Under the pieces are notes generated by a model, which was not told the DNA's origin, ran no database searches, and was given only the letters and a program-made list of their open reading frames with translations. From Streptomyces sp. SID9727 (GTDB lineage: Bacteria; Actinomycetota; Actinomycetes; Streptomycetales; Streptomycetaceae), in assembly GCF_010550605.1 (NCBI RefSeq), contig NZ_JAAGNI010000123.1, positions 1 to 32,618 on the forward strand: a stretch of DNA of 32,618 bases. The letters run 5' to 3'. The position numbers and the translations under genes are program-made. Below are positions 1 to 7,369 of this stretch, piece by piece (position 1 is the stretch's first letter; each line of letters opens with the position of its first letter).

Positions 1-441
1 GCCGGTTCGGTGGTGCGGGCGCTGGAGGCGGTGGCCCGGGATGGCGGCCGACTGGGCGTCCACCTGGTCGCCGCCTCGGCCCGCCCCGACCGCACGGAGG
101 ACACGGAACTGGCCCGCGGCGCGCGGCTGCGCATCGTGCTCGATCCGCCCGCGGTCCCGCCGTCGCCGGACGAACCGGCGCCGGGCCGGGGGCGGCTGGG
201 GCATCCGGACGGGCGGGTGACGCCGTTCCAGGGCGGCAGGGTGACCGGCCGCATCCCGCGTACGGCGACGCTGCGGCCGACGGTCGTCCCGCTGGAGTGG
301 GAGCGGATGGGCGACCCGCCCACCCGCCGCCCGGTCCGCGAGCTGGGCAACGGGCCGACGGACCTCGCGCTGCTCGCCAGCGCCCTGGAACGGGCGGCGC
401 GTTCGGTCAACGCACAACCCCTCGCGCCCCTGTCCACCTGA
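1..441 (+). CDS. FtsK/SpoIIIE-type ATPase, C-terminal fragment
   Basis: This frame is open at the left edge, so only the last 146 residues are present. The segment reading GRLGVHLVAASARPDR, followed by an ARGARLRIVL stretch, resembles the end of the FtsK/SpoIIIE motor domain, where a 'GVHLV.A.QRP' strand precedes a segment on nucleotide-state-dependent subunits. No Walker A or B motif lies in the visible part; these would be upstream of the window. The tail has no gamma winged-helix domain, so this is more like the FHA-linked or EccC-like FtsK proteins of actinomycetes than the chromosome-pumping FtsK. Family membership is moderately sure; cellular role cannot be judged from this fragment. 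Confidence 0.6.
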   Translation, partial: AGSVVRALEAVARDGGRLGVHLVAASARPDRTEDTELARGARLRIVLDPPAVPPSPDEPAPGRGRLGHPDGRVTPFQGGRVTGRIPRTATLRPTVVPLEWERMGDPPTRRPVRELGNGPTDLALLASALERAARSVNAQPLAPLST

Positions 442-500
442 AAGCCCGCCCAGTCCCGCCCGAGTCGCGCCGGAGCCGCCCTCGAAAGCCCTCGGGCGGT

Positions 501-542
501 TATCCGGCCATGGCGGCCCGATCGTCCCGCCATAGCCGGATA
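501..542 (+). terminator. Stem-loop downstream of FtsK-like gene
   Basis: Arms 501-516 and 527-542 are inverted repeats matching at 15 of 16 positions, with a 10-nt loop. It lies 60 nt after the stop at 439-441 and about 60 nt before the candidate promoter of the next operon. A factor-independent terminator without a T-run, common in Streptomyces, is the simplest reading. A long regulator operator is the alternative. Confidence 0.5.
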
Positions 543-602
543 CCGGCACTGACCCCACGTCACGAGGGCATCACGATCAAGGATGTGGGGCCGGGGGCGG
601 TA

Positions 603-641
603 TTGCGGCACCGGGATGCCGGGCATAGGACTGTGCGCACA
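603..641 (+). promoter_or_regulatory. Candidate promoter and operator of the ABC importer operon
   Basis: TTGCGG at 603-608 and TAGGAC at 626-631 are 17 nt apart and resemble a vegetative (HrdB-type) streptomycete promoter. The perfect 10-bp palindrome TGTGCGCACA at 632-641 sits directly on the expected transcription start, where a repressor would block initiation. No regulator gene is adjacent, so the operator assignment is inference. The rest of the 442-724 spacer shows only the stem-loop at 501-542. Confidence 0.4.
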
Positions 642-724
642 CGACGACGTGACGCTCGACCGGCAGCGCTGGCTTCCCGACCCGGCGCCCGGTGGGCGCG
701 CGCGGACAGAGAGACGGGGCAGGA

Positions 725-2095
725 ATGCGCACAACCCTACGGATGCGGAGAGCGGCCGTGGTGTTCACCGCCATCGGCGCACTGGCCCTCACCGGCTGCG
801 GCGGCGACGGTGACGGCGGAGACAAGAAGACGGACGAAGGCGGCTCCACGACGGGCAAGGGCTCCACGCCGAGTGTCGCCTTACCGAAACTGGACGGTGA
901 GAAGCTCTCTGTCGCCGCGGTCTGGACGGGTCCGGAACAGGCCAACTTCGTCAAGGTCCTCAAGGAGTTCGAGAAGCGGACCGGCGCGACGGTGACGTTC
1001 GTCCCGGCGCAGGACCCGATCGTCAACTTCCTCGGTACGAAGATCGCGGGCGGCCAGCCGCCGGACGTCGCGATGATCCCGCAGGTCGGGGCGGTCCAGC
1101 AGGCCGTGGCGAAGAAGTGGGCCAAGCCGGTCGGCGCCGAGGCGAAGGCTCAGCTGAGCAAGAACTACGCGCAGGTCTGGCAGGATCTCGGCGCGGTGGA
1201 CGGCACCCAGTACGGGGTGTATTTCAAGGCCGCCAACAAGTCGCTGGTCTGGTACAACACCAAGGCGTTCGAGAACGCGGGCGCGAGCGAGCCGAAGACC
1301 TGGAAGGACTTCCTGACGACCTCCGAGACGGTGTCCGCCTCGGGTGTCACCCCGGTCTCGGTCGGCGGCGCGGACGGCTGGACGCTGACCGACTGGTTCG
1401 AGAACGTGTACCTGTCGCAGGCGGGCCCGGAGAAGTACGACCAGCTCGCCCAGCACGAGATCAAGTGGACGGACCCGTCCGTCAAGGACGCGCTGACCAC
1501 GCTGGCCCAGCTGTTCGGCAAGCCCTCCCTGATCGCGGGCGGCGCGGACGGCGCGCTCCAGACCGAGTTCCCCGCGTCGGTCACCCAGACCTTCACCGGC
1601 GGCGACCAGCCCAAGGCCGCCATGGTCTACGAGGGCGACTTCGTCGGCGTCAACATCGCGCAGACGAAGGCGAAGATCGGCACGGACGCCAAGGTCTTCC
1701 CGTTCCCCGCGGTCGGCGCCCAGTCGCCCGTGGTGACCGGGGGCGACGCGGCGATCGCGCTGAAGGACGGCAAGGGCGCCCAGGCGCTGCTGACCTGGCT
1801 CGCCTCCACGGACGCGGCGAAGATCGCGGCCTCGCAGGGCGGGTTCATCTCGCCGAACAAGGGCCTGGACGCCGCCGCGTACCCGAACGACGTGCAGCGC
1901 ACGATGGCGAAGGCGCTGATCGCGGCCGGGGACGCCGTCCGGTTCGACATGTCCGACCAGGCGCCGCAGTCGTTCGGCGGGACGCCCGGCAAGGGCGAGT
2001 GGAAGATCCTGCAGGACTTCCTGAAGAACCCGAAGGACATCGCGGGGACTCAAGCGAAGCTGGAGTCCGAAGCGGCCAAGGCGTACAAGAGCTGA
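725..2095 (+). CDS. ABC transporter solute-binding lipoprotein, sugar type
   Basis: The 456-aa product begins with a short basic segment (RMRR), a hydrophobic stretch and the lipobox LTGC, so Cys25 should be lipidated and the mature protein anchored outside the membrane. The remainder fits the family 1 extracellular solute-binding proteins (MalE/UgpB type): 'GGQPPDVAMIPQ' near residue 115 and the aromatic-rich 'ADGWTLTDWFENVYLS' are typical. The ATG at 725 is chosen because GGGGCAGGA precedes it and the signal peptide starts there; the upstream start at 692 would bury the signal sequence. It is first in an operon with two permeases, 4 nt ahead of the next start. Codon 53 (881-883) is TTA, the only in-frame TTA I found in the window's genes, so translation may need the bldA leucyl-tRNA. 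Substrate unknown; probably an oligosaccharide or glycoside. Confidence 0.9.
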   Translation: MRTTLRMRRAAVVFTAIGALALTGCGGDGDGGDKKTDEGGSTTGKGSTPSVALPKLDGEKLSVAAVWTGPEQANFVKVLKEFEKRTGATVTFVPAQDPIVNFLGTKIAGGQPPDVAMIPQVGAVQQAVAKKWAKPVGAEAKAQLSKNYAQVWQDLGAVDGTQYGVYFKAANKSLVWYNTKAFENAGASEPKTWKDFLTTSETVSASGVTPVSVGGADGWTLTDWFENVYLSQAGPEKYDQLAQHEIKWTDPSVKDALTTLAQLFGKPSLIAGGADGALQTEFPASVTQTFTGGDQPKAAMVYEGDFVGVNIAQTKAKIGTDAKVFPFPAVGAQSPVVTGGDAAIALKDGKGAQALLTWLASTDAAKIAASQGGFISPNKGLDAAAYPNDVQRTMAKALIAAGDAVRFDMSDQAPQSFGGTPGKGEWKILQDFLKNPKDIAGTQAKLESEAAKAYKS

Positions 2096-2099
2096 CGGG

Positions 2100-3515
2100 A
2101 TGACGACAGCGGCAGCGGGGGGCGCCGACGAGGCGCTCCCCGCCGACGGACAACGGTCCGGCGGGCCCAAGGTGCCCGCCCCCAGGAAGGCCCCTCCGGC
2201 CGGCTCCCCGGGGCGCGCGCCCCGGAGTGTGACCGGCACCCGCAAGGTGGTCGCGGCGCTCTTCCTGCTGCCGGCACTGGTGCTGCTCGGGGCGCTGGTG
2301 GTGTACCCGATCGTGTACTCCGTCTACCGGTCGTTCTTCGACCAGGCGGGTACGGGCTTCGCCGGCTTCGACAACTACAAGACGCTGTTCACGGACGACA
2401 CCATCCGTACGGCGGTCAAGAACAACGCGATCTGGGTGGTCTTCGCACCGACGGTCTCCACCGCGCTCGGGCTGATCTTCGCGGTGCTCACGGAGCGGAT
2501 CCGCTGGGGCACGGCCTTCAAGCTGGTCGTCTTCATGCCGATGGCGATCTCCATGCTGGCGGCGGGCATCATCTTCCGGCTGGTGTACGACGCGGCGCCG
2601 GAGCGCGGGGTCGCCAACGCGGTGTGGGTGGGCGTGCACGACACGTTCGCCGAGTCCTCGGGCTTCCCGAAGGCGCATCCGCTTCCCGTGGCCCCGTTGA
2701 AGGCGGCGGGCGGCGGGGCCTTCGTGACGAAGACGGCCGTGCACGCCGGGCAGCCGGTCCGGCTCCCCCTGGTCGGGGTGCTCCCGGCGAAGATGCCGGG
2801 CGACGCGGAACCGGCGAAGACCCCGGCGGCGGCCGCGGACGGCGGGATCACCGGCACCGCCTGGCTGGACTTCACCAAGGGCGGCGGCGGGAAACCCAAC
2901 GTCGTCGACGCCGAGGAGCTCGGGCTCAAGGGCCTGAAGGTGGAGGCCGTCAAGAACGGCGAGGTGGTCGCGACCGCCAAGGCCGGGGCGGATGGCACGT
3001 TCACGCTGCCCGCCTCGGCGGACGGTGCCGAACTGCGGCTCCCGGCCGCCAACTTCAGGGAGCCGTACAACGGCGTGAACTGGCTCGGCCCGACGCTCGT
3101 GACGCCCGGGATCATCGGGAGCTACGTGTGGATGTGGGCGGGCTTCGCGATGGTGCTGATCGCGGCGGGCCTGGCCGGTCTGCCGCGTGAACTCCTCGAA
3201 GCCGCCCGGGTGGACGGGGCCAACGAGTGGCAGGTGTTCCGCCGGATCACCGTGCCGATGCTCGCTCCGGTCCTCGCGGTGGTGCTGGTCACGCTGATGA
3301 TCAACGTGCTGAAGATCTTCGACCTGGTGTTCATCATCGCGCCCGGCTCGACCCAGGACGACGCCAACGTGCTGGCGTTCCAGCTGTACCGGTCCTCGTT
3401 CGGCACGGACGCGGACCTCGGGGTCGGCAGCGCCATCGCCGTACTCCTGCTGCTGCTGGTGATCCCGGTGATGCTCTTCAACATCAGGCGGATACGGAAG
3501 GAGGGGCGCCGATGA
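2100..3515 (+). CDS. ABC sugar permease (MalF/UgpA type) with large extracytoplasmic insert
   Basis: The 471-aa integral membrane subunit has a ~45-residue proline-rich cytoplasmic N-terminus and six predicted helices: about 50-76, 108-130, 140-162, 334-360, 386-408 and 440-460. The EAA loop that contacts the ATPase is clear at 362-389 (LPRELLEAARVDGANEWQVF). Family members are usually near 300 aa. The extra length is an insert of roughly residues 182-322 between helices 3 and 4, which topology places outside the cell. Residues 248-318 of the insert read like a Cna-B/SdrD-B or carboxypeptidase-regulatory beta-sandwich (GTAWLDF, then GLKGLKVEAVKNGEVVAT, then ADGTFTLPA). The same topological position holds the P2 loop of E. 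coli MalF, which touches the binding protein. The start lies 4 nt after the binding-protein stop; the stop overlaps the next ATG, so translation is coupled. Confidence 0.9.
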   Translation: MTTAAAGGADEALPADGQRSGGPKVPAPRKAPPAGSPGRAPRSVTGTRKVVAALFLLPALVLLGALVVYPIVYSVYRSFFDQAGTGFAGFDNYKTLFTDDTIRTAVKNNAIWVVFAPTVSTALGLIFAVLTERIRWGTAFKLVVFMPMAISMLAAGIIFRLVYDAAPERGVANAVWVGVHDTFAESSGFPKAHPLPVAPLKAAGGGAFVTKTAVHAGQPVRLPLVGVLPAKMPGDAEPAKTPAAAADGGITGTAWLDFTKGGGGKPNVVDAEELGLKGLKVEAVKNGEVVATAKAGADGTFTLPASADGAELRLPAANFREPYNGVNWLGPTLVTPGIIGSYVWMWAGFAMVLIAAGLAGLPRELLEAARVDGANEWQVFRRITVPMLAPVLAVVLVTLMINVLKIFDLVFIIAPGSTQDDANVLAFQLYRSSFGTDADLGVGSAIAVLLLLLVIPVMLFNIRRIRKEGRR

Positions 3516-4387
3516 CGACACCCTCGGCAACGGCGACCCGGTCGGTGGGCGCGCGGCTCGCGGCGCGGGCCGCCGGCGGCGTGATGCGGGTCTTCCTGGT
3601 CCTGGTGGCCCTGTTCTGGCTGATGCCGACGGTCGGGCTGCTGCTGTCCTCGCTGCGCAGCCCGGACAAGATCGCGTCGACCGGCTGGTGGCAGGTCTTC
3701 ACCGCCCCCTCCGAGCTGACCGTCGACAACTACTCCCGGCTGCTCGACAATTCGGCGATCACGGACTCGCTGCTCTCCACGGTCATGATCACCGTGCCGT
3801 CCACGGTCCTGGTCGTGGTGATCGGCTCGTTCGCGGGATACGCGTTCGCCTGGATGGACTTCCCCGGCCGTGACTGGTGGTTCCTGCTGGTCGTGGGGTT
3901 GCTGGTGGTCCCCGTCCAGGTGGCGCTGATCCCCGTGTCGAAGCTGTTCGGCGAGATCGGGATCTTCGAGACGACGCTCGGTGTGGTCCTCTTCCACACC
4001 GCGTTCGGGCTCCCGTTCGCGATCTTCCTGCTGCGCAACTTCTTCGCGGAGATCCCCCGTGAACTCCTGGAGGCGGCGCGGCTGGACGGGGCGGGCGAGA
4101 TACGCCTCTTCACCCGGGTCGTGATGCCGCTGGGCGGTCCGGCGATCGCCTCGCTCGGGATCTTCCAGTTCCTCTGGGTCTGGAACGACATGCTGGTCGC
4201 GCTGATCTTCGCGGATTCCGGTTCACCGCCGATCACGGTGGCGCTCCAGCAGCAGGTGCGCCAGTTCGGCAACAACATCGACGTGCTGGCGCCCGGCGCC
4301 TTCGTCTCGATGGTGATTCCGCTCGCGGTGTTCTTCGCCTTCCAGCGCCAGTTCGTCTCCGGCGTGATGGCGGGGGCGGTCAAGTAG
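3512..4387 (+). CDS. ABC sugar permease (MalG type)
   Basis: The 291-aa second permease subunit starts at an ATG overlapping the previous stop (ATGA at 3512-3515), with a strong GGAAGGAGGGG ribosome-binding site at 3496-3506. Hydrophobic helices are visible from residue 25 onward (MRVFLVLVALFWLMPTVGLLL), and an EAA loop appears near residue 185 (IPRELLEAARLDGAGEIRLF). The C-terminus FQRQFVSGVMAGAVK is the standard ending of MalG-like permeases. It would pair with the 2100-3515 product to form the channel. No ATP-binding subunit follows: the operon ends with a hairpin at 4403. In streptomycetes many such importers share the ATPase MsiK, so that is the expected energy source (inference). Confidence 0.93.
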   Translation: MTTPSATATRSVGARLAARAAGGVMRVFLVLVALFWLMPTVGLLLSSLRSPDKIASTGWWQVFTAPSELTVDNYSRLLDNSAITDSLLSTVMITVPSTVLVVVIGSFAGYAFAWMDFPGRDWWFLLVVGLLVVPVQVALIPVSKLFGEIGIFETTLGVVLFHTAFGLPFAIFLLRNFFAEIPRELLEAARLDGAGEIRLFTRVVMPLGGPAIASLGIFQFLWVWNDMLVALIFADSGSPPITVALQQQVRQFGNNIDVLAPGAFVSMVIPLAVFFAFQRQFVSGVMAGAVK

Positions 4388-4402
4388 CGGGTCCGTGACA
4401 GC

Positions 4403-4438
4403 GCGGGGCATTCCGGCCGGCCGGCGGGGGTGCCCCGC
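4403..4438 (+). terminator. Terminator of the ABC importer operon
   Basis: GCGGGGCA (4403-4410) pairs perfectly with TGCCCCGC (4431-4438), and the 20-nt loop contains self-complementary CCGG repeats. It begins 15 nt after the permease stop. No T-run follows. Confidence 0.6.
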
Positions 4439-4511
4439 ACGCGTGCGGTGCCCCGGACCGCGGGTATCCGGGGCGCCCGCCATGGGCCTGTACGCCCCGT
4501 ATTGCCCAAGG

Positions 4512-4538
4512 TTCACTTACTGTCCTGGGTAGTATGAT
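4512..4538 (+). promoter_or_regulatory. Candidate promoter of the 718-aa wall-polymer transferase
   Basis: The 4388-4697 spacer holds a locally A/T-rich stretch, striking against the surroundings. TTCACT at 4512-4517 and TATGAT at 4533-4538 are 15 nt apart, a little shorter than ideal; an overlapping TAGTAT at 4530-4535 is an alternative -10. A start near 4545 would give a leader of about 150 nt. The assignment is tentative. Confidence 0.35.
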
Positions 4539-4646
4539 AAGTGGGGCCTTCATCAGCCGCGCGGTCGACCGCTCACAGGCCCGACGCGCCCGTCTCTTCG
4601 GCCTTCGTACGCCTGCCCGCCCCCTGACCCGCCCCGCGGAGCCCGC

Positions 4647-4676
4647 CCCAGTACGCTGTGTGCTCTCCCAGTACGC
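4647..4676 (+). repeat. Two CCCAGTACGC direct repeats ahead of a transferase gene
   Basis: The decamer CCCAGTACGC occurs at 4647-4656 and 4667-4676, exactly 20 bp (about two helical turns) apart, just before the 4698 start. The spacing would suit a regulator binding one face of DNA, but the role is unknown. Confidence 0.35.
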
Positions 4677-4697
4677 ACAGTCCGAGAAAGAGTCCGT

Positions 4698-6854
4698 ATG
4701 CCCCGGCTGAGTGTCATCATCCCCGTCCGTCGCGCCCGAGGAAGTCTGCGCGAGTGCCTGGAGTCGGTGCTCTCCCAGTCGTTCACGGACATCGAGGTCA
4801 TCGGGGTCGACGACGGGGCGCCGGACGGCTCGGGCCTGGTCCTGGACGAGTTCGCCGCGCGCGACAGCCGCGTCCGGGCCGTGCACCTGGAGCCCGGCGC
4901 CGGGGCGCACGGCCGCCGCAATGCCGGGATGGAGGAGGCCGCCGGGGAGTACGTCCTGTTCCTGGAGGGCTACTACGTCCTCCTGCCCGGCGCGCTCCAG
5001 GCCGTCGCGGACCGGCTGGACGCCACCGGCGACCCGGACGTGCTGCTGTTCGGCCACCAGAAGCGCCCCTTCCGCGGCAAGGTCCGCTCGACGCGGTCCC
5101 TGCAGAAGCTGGCCGCCATGCCGGAGGGCCCGTTCACCCTGGCGAAGCGCCCGGACCTGCTGGACATCGCCCCGGTCTCCTGGAACCGCGCGGTCCGCCG
5201 CGCCCTGCTGGAGCGCGAGACCCTGACCTTCGGCCCGGGCCCGCACGGCGAGCGGATGTACGCGCTGGCGACCGTCGCCGTCGCCGCCTCGGTGGCCACG
5301 CTGGGCACCGCCTGCGTCGAGCACCGCCAGCAGCGCTACCTGCCCGGCCTCGTGGACGACGTGGAGCCCCGGACCGGCTCGACCCCGCTGGAGCTGGTCG
5401 AGGCGTACGACGCGCTGATGACCTTCGTGGAGGCGCGCCCGGCCCTGAAGGACGTGCGCGGCCTCCTCTTCGACCGTGCCGTGCAGGAGCTGCTGACCGC
5501 GTACCCGACGGTGACCAAGCGCCGTCGGCAGTACGTCGGCGCGGTCGGCGCGTTCCACGGCGCGCACCGCCCGGAGGGCTTCACCTTCCCCGGCGGCACC
5601 AAGGGGCTGCGCCCGCAGCTGATGGGCGGCGGCAAGTACACCGCGCTCGGCGCCCTGGACACCGCGCTCGCCACCCGCCGCAGCCTGCGCGCCGCGCCCA
5701 CCACGGCCCGGGCGAAGGCGAAGAAGCAGTTCACCAAGCGCTACTACAAGGCGCAGCGCAAGCTGCCCCTGGACCCCAAGCTGGCCGTGTACGCCGCTTA
5801 CTGGAACCGCGGCGTCAGCTGCAACCCCGAGGCGATCTACCGCAAGGCGAAGGAGCTGGCGCCCGACATCCACGGCGTGTGGGTGGTGTCGAAGAAGAAC
5901 GTGGACTCGGTGCCCAAGGGCATCGACTACGTGGTGCCCGGGACCCGCCGCTACTGGTCGGTGCTGGCCCGTGCCACGTACTTCTTCAACAACGTGAACT
6001 TCCCGGACCACCTGGTCAAGCGTCCCGGCCAGATCCATGTCATGACCCACCACGGCACCCCGCTGAAGATCATGGGCATGGACCAGCAGAACTACCCGGC
6101 CGCCGCCCAGGGGCTCAACTTCGACCGGCTGCTCAAGCGCGTGGACCGCTGGGACTGGAGCGTCTCCTCCAACCCGCACTCCACCGAGGTGTGGTCCCGC
6201 GCCTACCCGAGCGCGGCACGTCCGCTGGAGACGGGCTACCCGCGCAACGACGTGTTCGCGACGGCCACCGAGGAGCAGATCGCCAAGATCCGCGAGGACC
6301 TGGGCATCCGCCCCGGGCAGCGCGCCGTGCTCTACGCGCCGACGCACCGCGACTACGAGTCGGGCTTCACCAACCGCCTGGACCTGGACCGGTTCTGCGC
6401 GGCCGTCGGTCCGGACACCGTGATCCTCATGCGCGCGCACTACTTCTACGGCGGCTCGGGTCTCCCGGAGAACGCGTCGGTCATCGACGTCTCCACGTAT
6501 CCGCGCGTCGAGGACCTGTGCCTGGCCGCGGACGCGCTGGTCACCGACTACTCCTCGCTGATGTTCGACTACGCCCACCTGGGCCGCCCGATCGTGATCC
6601 TCGCCCCGGACTGGGACACGTACCGCACGGTCCGCGGTGTCGTCTTCGACCTGCTGTCCGGGAAGCCGGGCGAGACGCCCGGTGCCGTGGCCACGAACAC
6701 GGACGAGCTGGCGGCGATCTTCACCGACGGCAGCTGGAACAGCCCGGAGAACGAGGCGCTGCTGAAGGCGTTCAAGGAACGGTTCTGCCCGTACGACGAC
6801 GGCCGAGCCGCCGAGCGCGTGGTGCGCCGCGTGCTCCTGGGCGAGGAGTCCTAG
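4698..6854 (+). CDS. Two-domain GT2-like / TagF-type glycerophosphotransferase (718 aa)
   Basis: The N-terminus (about 1-230) has a GT-A fold start, LSVIIPVRRARGSLRECLES, with VDDGAPDGSG near 37-46. The C-terminal half (about 370-718) belongs to the CDP-glycerol:poly(glycerophosphate) transferase (TagB/TagF) family, with THHGTPLKIMG near 450, LYAPTHRD near 545 and TDYSSLMFDYAHLGRP near 615. It should act at the cytoplasmic membrane face, adding phosphoglycosyl or glycerophosphate units to a wall polymer. Similar bifunctional proteins in S. coelicolor (PdtA, recalled) make polydiglycosylphosphate. Oddity: where GT2 enzymes carry the metal-binding DSDD/DxD, this protein reads EGYY at 90-93, so its GT2 domain looks inactive. 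The ATG at 4698 is preceded by GAGAAAGAG. It converges on the flippase operon, with a shared terminator between them. Confidence 0.88.
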   Translation: MPRLSVIIPVRRARGSLRECLESVLSQSFTDIEVIGVDDGAPDGSGLVLDEFAARDSRVRAVHLEPGAGAHGRRNAGMEEAAGEYVLFLEGYYVLLPGALQAVADRLDATGDPDVLLFGHQKRPFRGKVRSTRSLQKLAAMPEGPFTLAKRPDLLDIAPVSWNRAVRRALLERETLTFGPGPHGERMYALATVAVAASVATLGTACVEHRQQRYLPGLVDDVEPRTGSTPLELVEAYDALMTFVEARPALKDVRGLLFDRAVQELLTAYPTVTKRRRQYVGAVGAFHGAHRPEGFTFPGGTKGLRPQLMGGGKYTALGALDTALATRRSLRAAPTTARAKAKKQFTKRYYKAQRKLPLDPKLAVYAAYWNRGVSCNPEAIYRKAKELAPDIHGVWVVSKKNVDSVPKGIDYVVPGTRRYWSVLARATYFFNNVNFPDHLVKRPGQIHVMTHHGTPLKIMGMDQQNYPAAAQGLNFDRLLKRVDRWDWSVSSNPHSTEVWSRAYPSAARPLETGYPRNDVFATATEEQIAKIREDLGIRPGQRAVLYAPTHRDYESGFTNRLDLDRFCAAVGPDTVILMRAHYFYGGSGLPENASVIDVSTYPRVEDLCLAADALVTDYSSLMFDYAHLGRPIVILAPDWDTYRTVRGVVFDLLSGKPGETPGAVATNTDELAAIFTDGSWNSPENEALLKAFKERFCPYDDGRAAERVVRRVLLGEES

Positions 6855-6863
6855 ACCGTACGA

Positions 6864-6908
6864 CGCCGAGGGGCCCGCACCGAAGTGTTCCGGTGCGGGC
6901 CCTCGGCG
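6864..6908. terminator. Bidirectional terminator between convergent genes
   Basis: Left arm 6864-6882 and right arm 6891-6908 form an 18-bp G/C-rich stem with one bulged G and an 8-nt loop. It lies 9 nt after the transferase stop (6852-6854) and 8 nt from the flippase stop on the other strand (6917-6919), filling almost the whole spacer. Confidence 0.85.
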
Positions 6909-6916
6909 TACCGCTC

Positions 6917-7369
6917 CTAGCCTTGCTGACCGGCCATGACCGTGATCAGGCCGACCACCACGAGCAGCGAGCCGCCCCAGGTCCACAGCGAGGTCCGCTC
7001 GTGCAGCACGGTCGCCCCGGCCAGCACGATCAGCAGGTAGCCGAGCGCGTTGAAGGGGTACGCGACGGAGAGCGGCACCTTGGCCAGCGTCGTCATCCAG
7101 GCGAGCGCGGACACCGCGAACACCAGCAGCCCGAACACGACCCACGGGCTGCCCGCGGCCCGCAGGGCGACGGAACCGCCGTCGCGCCCGGCGGCGGCCG
7201 CGGCACCCTTCATCCCGTGCTTGAGCATGATCTGGCCGCCCGCCGACGAGAACACGGCGAACAGGAGCAGCAGCACACTGGGGAGGGTCAAGGACTTGCT
7301 CCTGACTGCGGGAACGGGCGGTTCGGGCGCCCGGACGGGCGCGGGTCCGGGGCGGGGTGCCTCAGACAC
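6917..7369 (-). CDS. Small DMT/SMR-type membrane protein, likely lipid-sugar flippase
   Basis: The 150-aa product has four predicted helices (about 28-48, 73-93, 98-118, 127-147) and matches the EamA/SMR superfamily: GQIMLKHGMKG in helix 1 and PLSVAYPFNALGYLL before helix 3. The helix-1 glutamate essential in drug-exporting EmrE is absent, which favours the ArnE/ArnF-like undecaprenyl-phosphate-sugar flippases. The start is GTG at 7369-7367, overlapping the stop of the upstream GT2-methyltransferase gene by 8 nt (GTGTCTGA), so the two are translationally coupled. A longer reading from 7504 would lie inside the upstream gene. Context suggests it moves the polyprenyl-linked sugar made by its neighbour to the outer membrane face. 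Family is fairly sure; flippase role is inferred. Confidence 0.82.
   Translation of the reverse strand: MSEAPRPGPAPVRAPEPPVPAVRSKSLTLPSVLLLLFAVFSSAGGQIMLKHGMKGAAAAAGRDGGSVALRAAGSPWVVFGLLVFAVSALAWMTTLAKVPLSVAYPFNALGYLLIVLAGATVLHERTSLWTWGGSLLVVVGLITVMAGQQG

Noticed and set aside
725..800. Twin-arginine signal on the binding lipoprotein
   Set aside because: RMRRAAVV has adjacent arginines but lacks the S/T-R-R-x-F-L-K pattern; a normal Sec lipoprotein signal with LTGC explains the sequence.
2643..3065. Permease insert as a sequencing error or insertion element
   Set aside because: The insert is in frame, has the same codon bias as the flanks, no inverted or target-site repeats, and reads as a plausible folded domain.
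4380..7145. A 921-codon minus-strand frame opposite the 718-aa transferase
   Set aside because: Antisense shadow; it would cross the bidirectional terminator at 6864-6908 and overlap the flippase gene.
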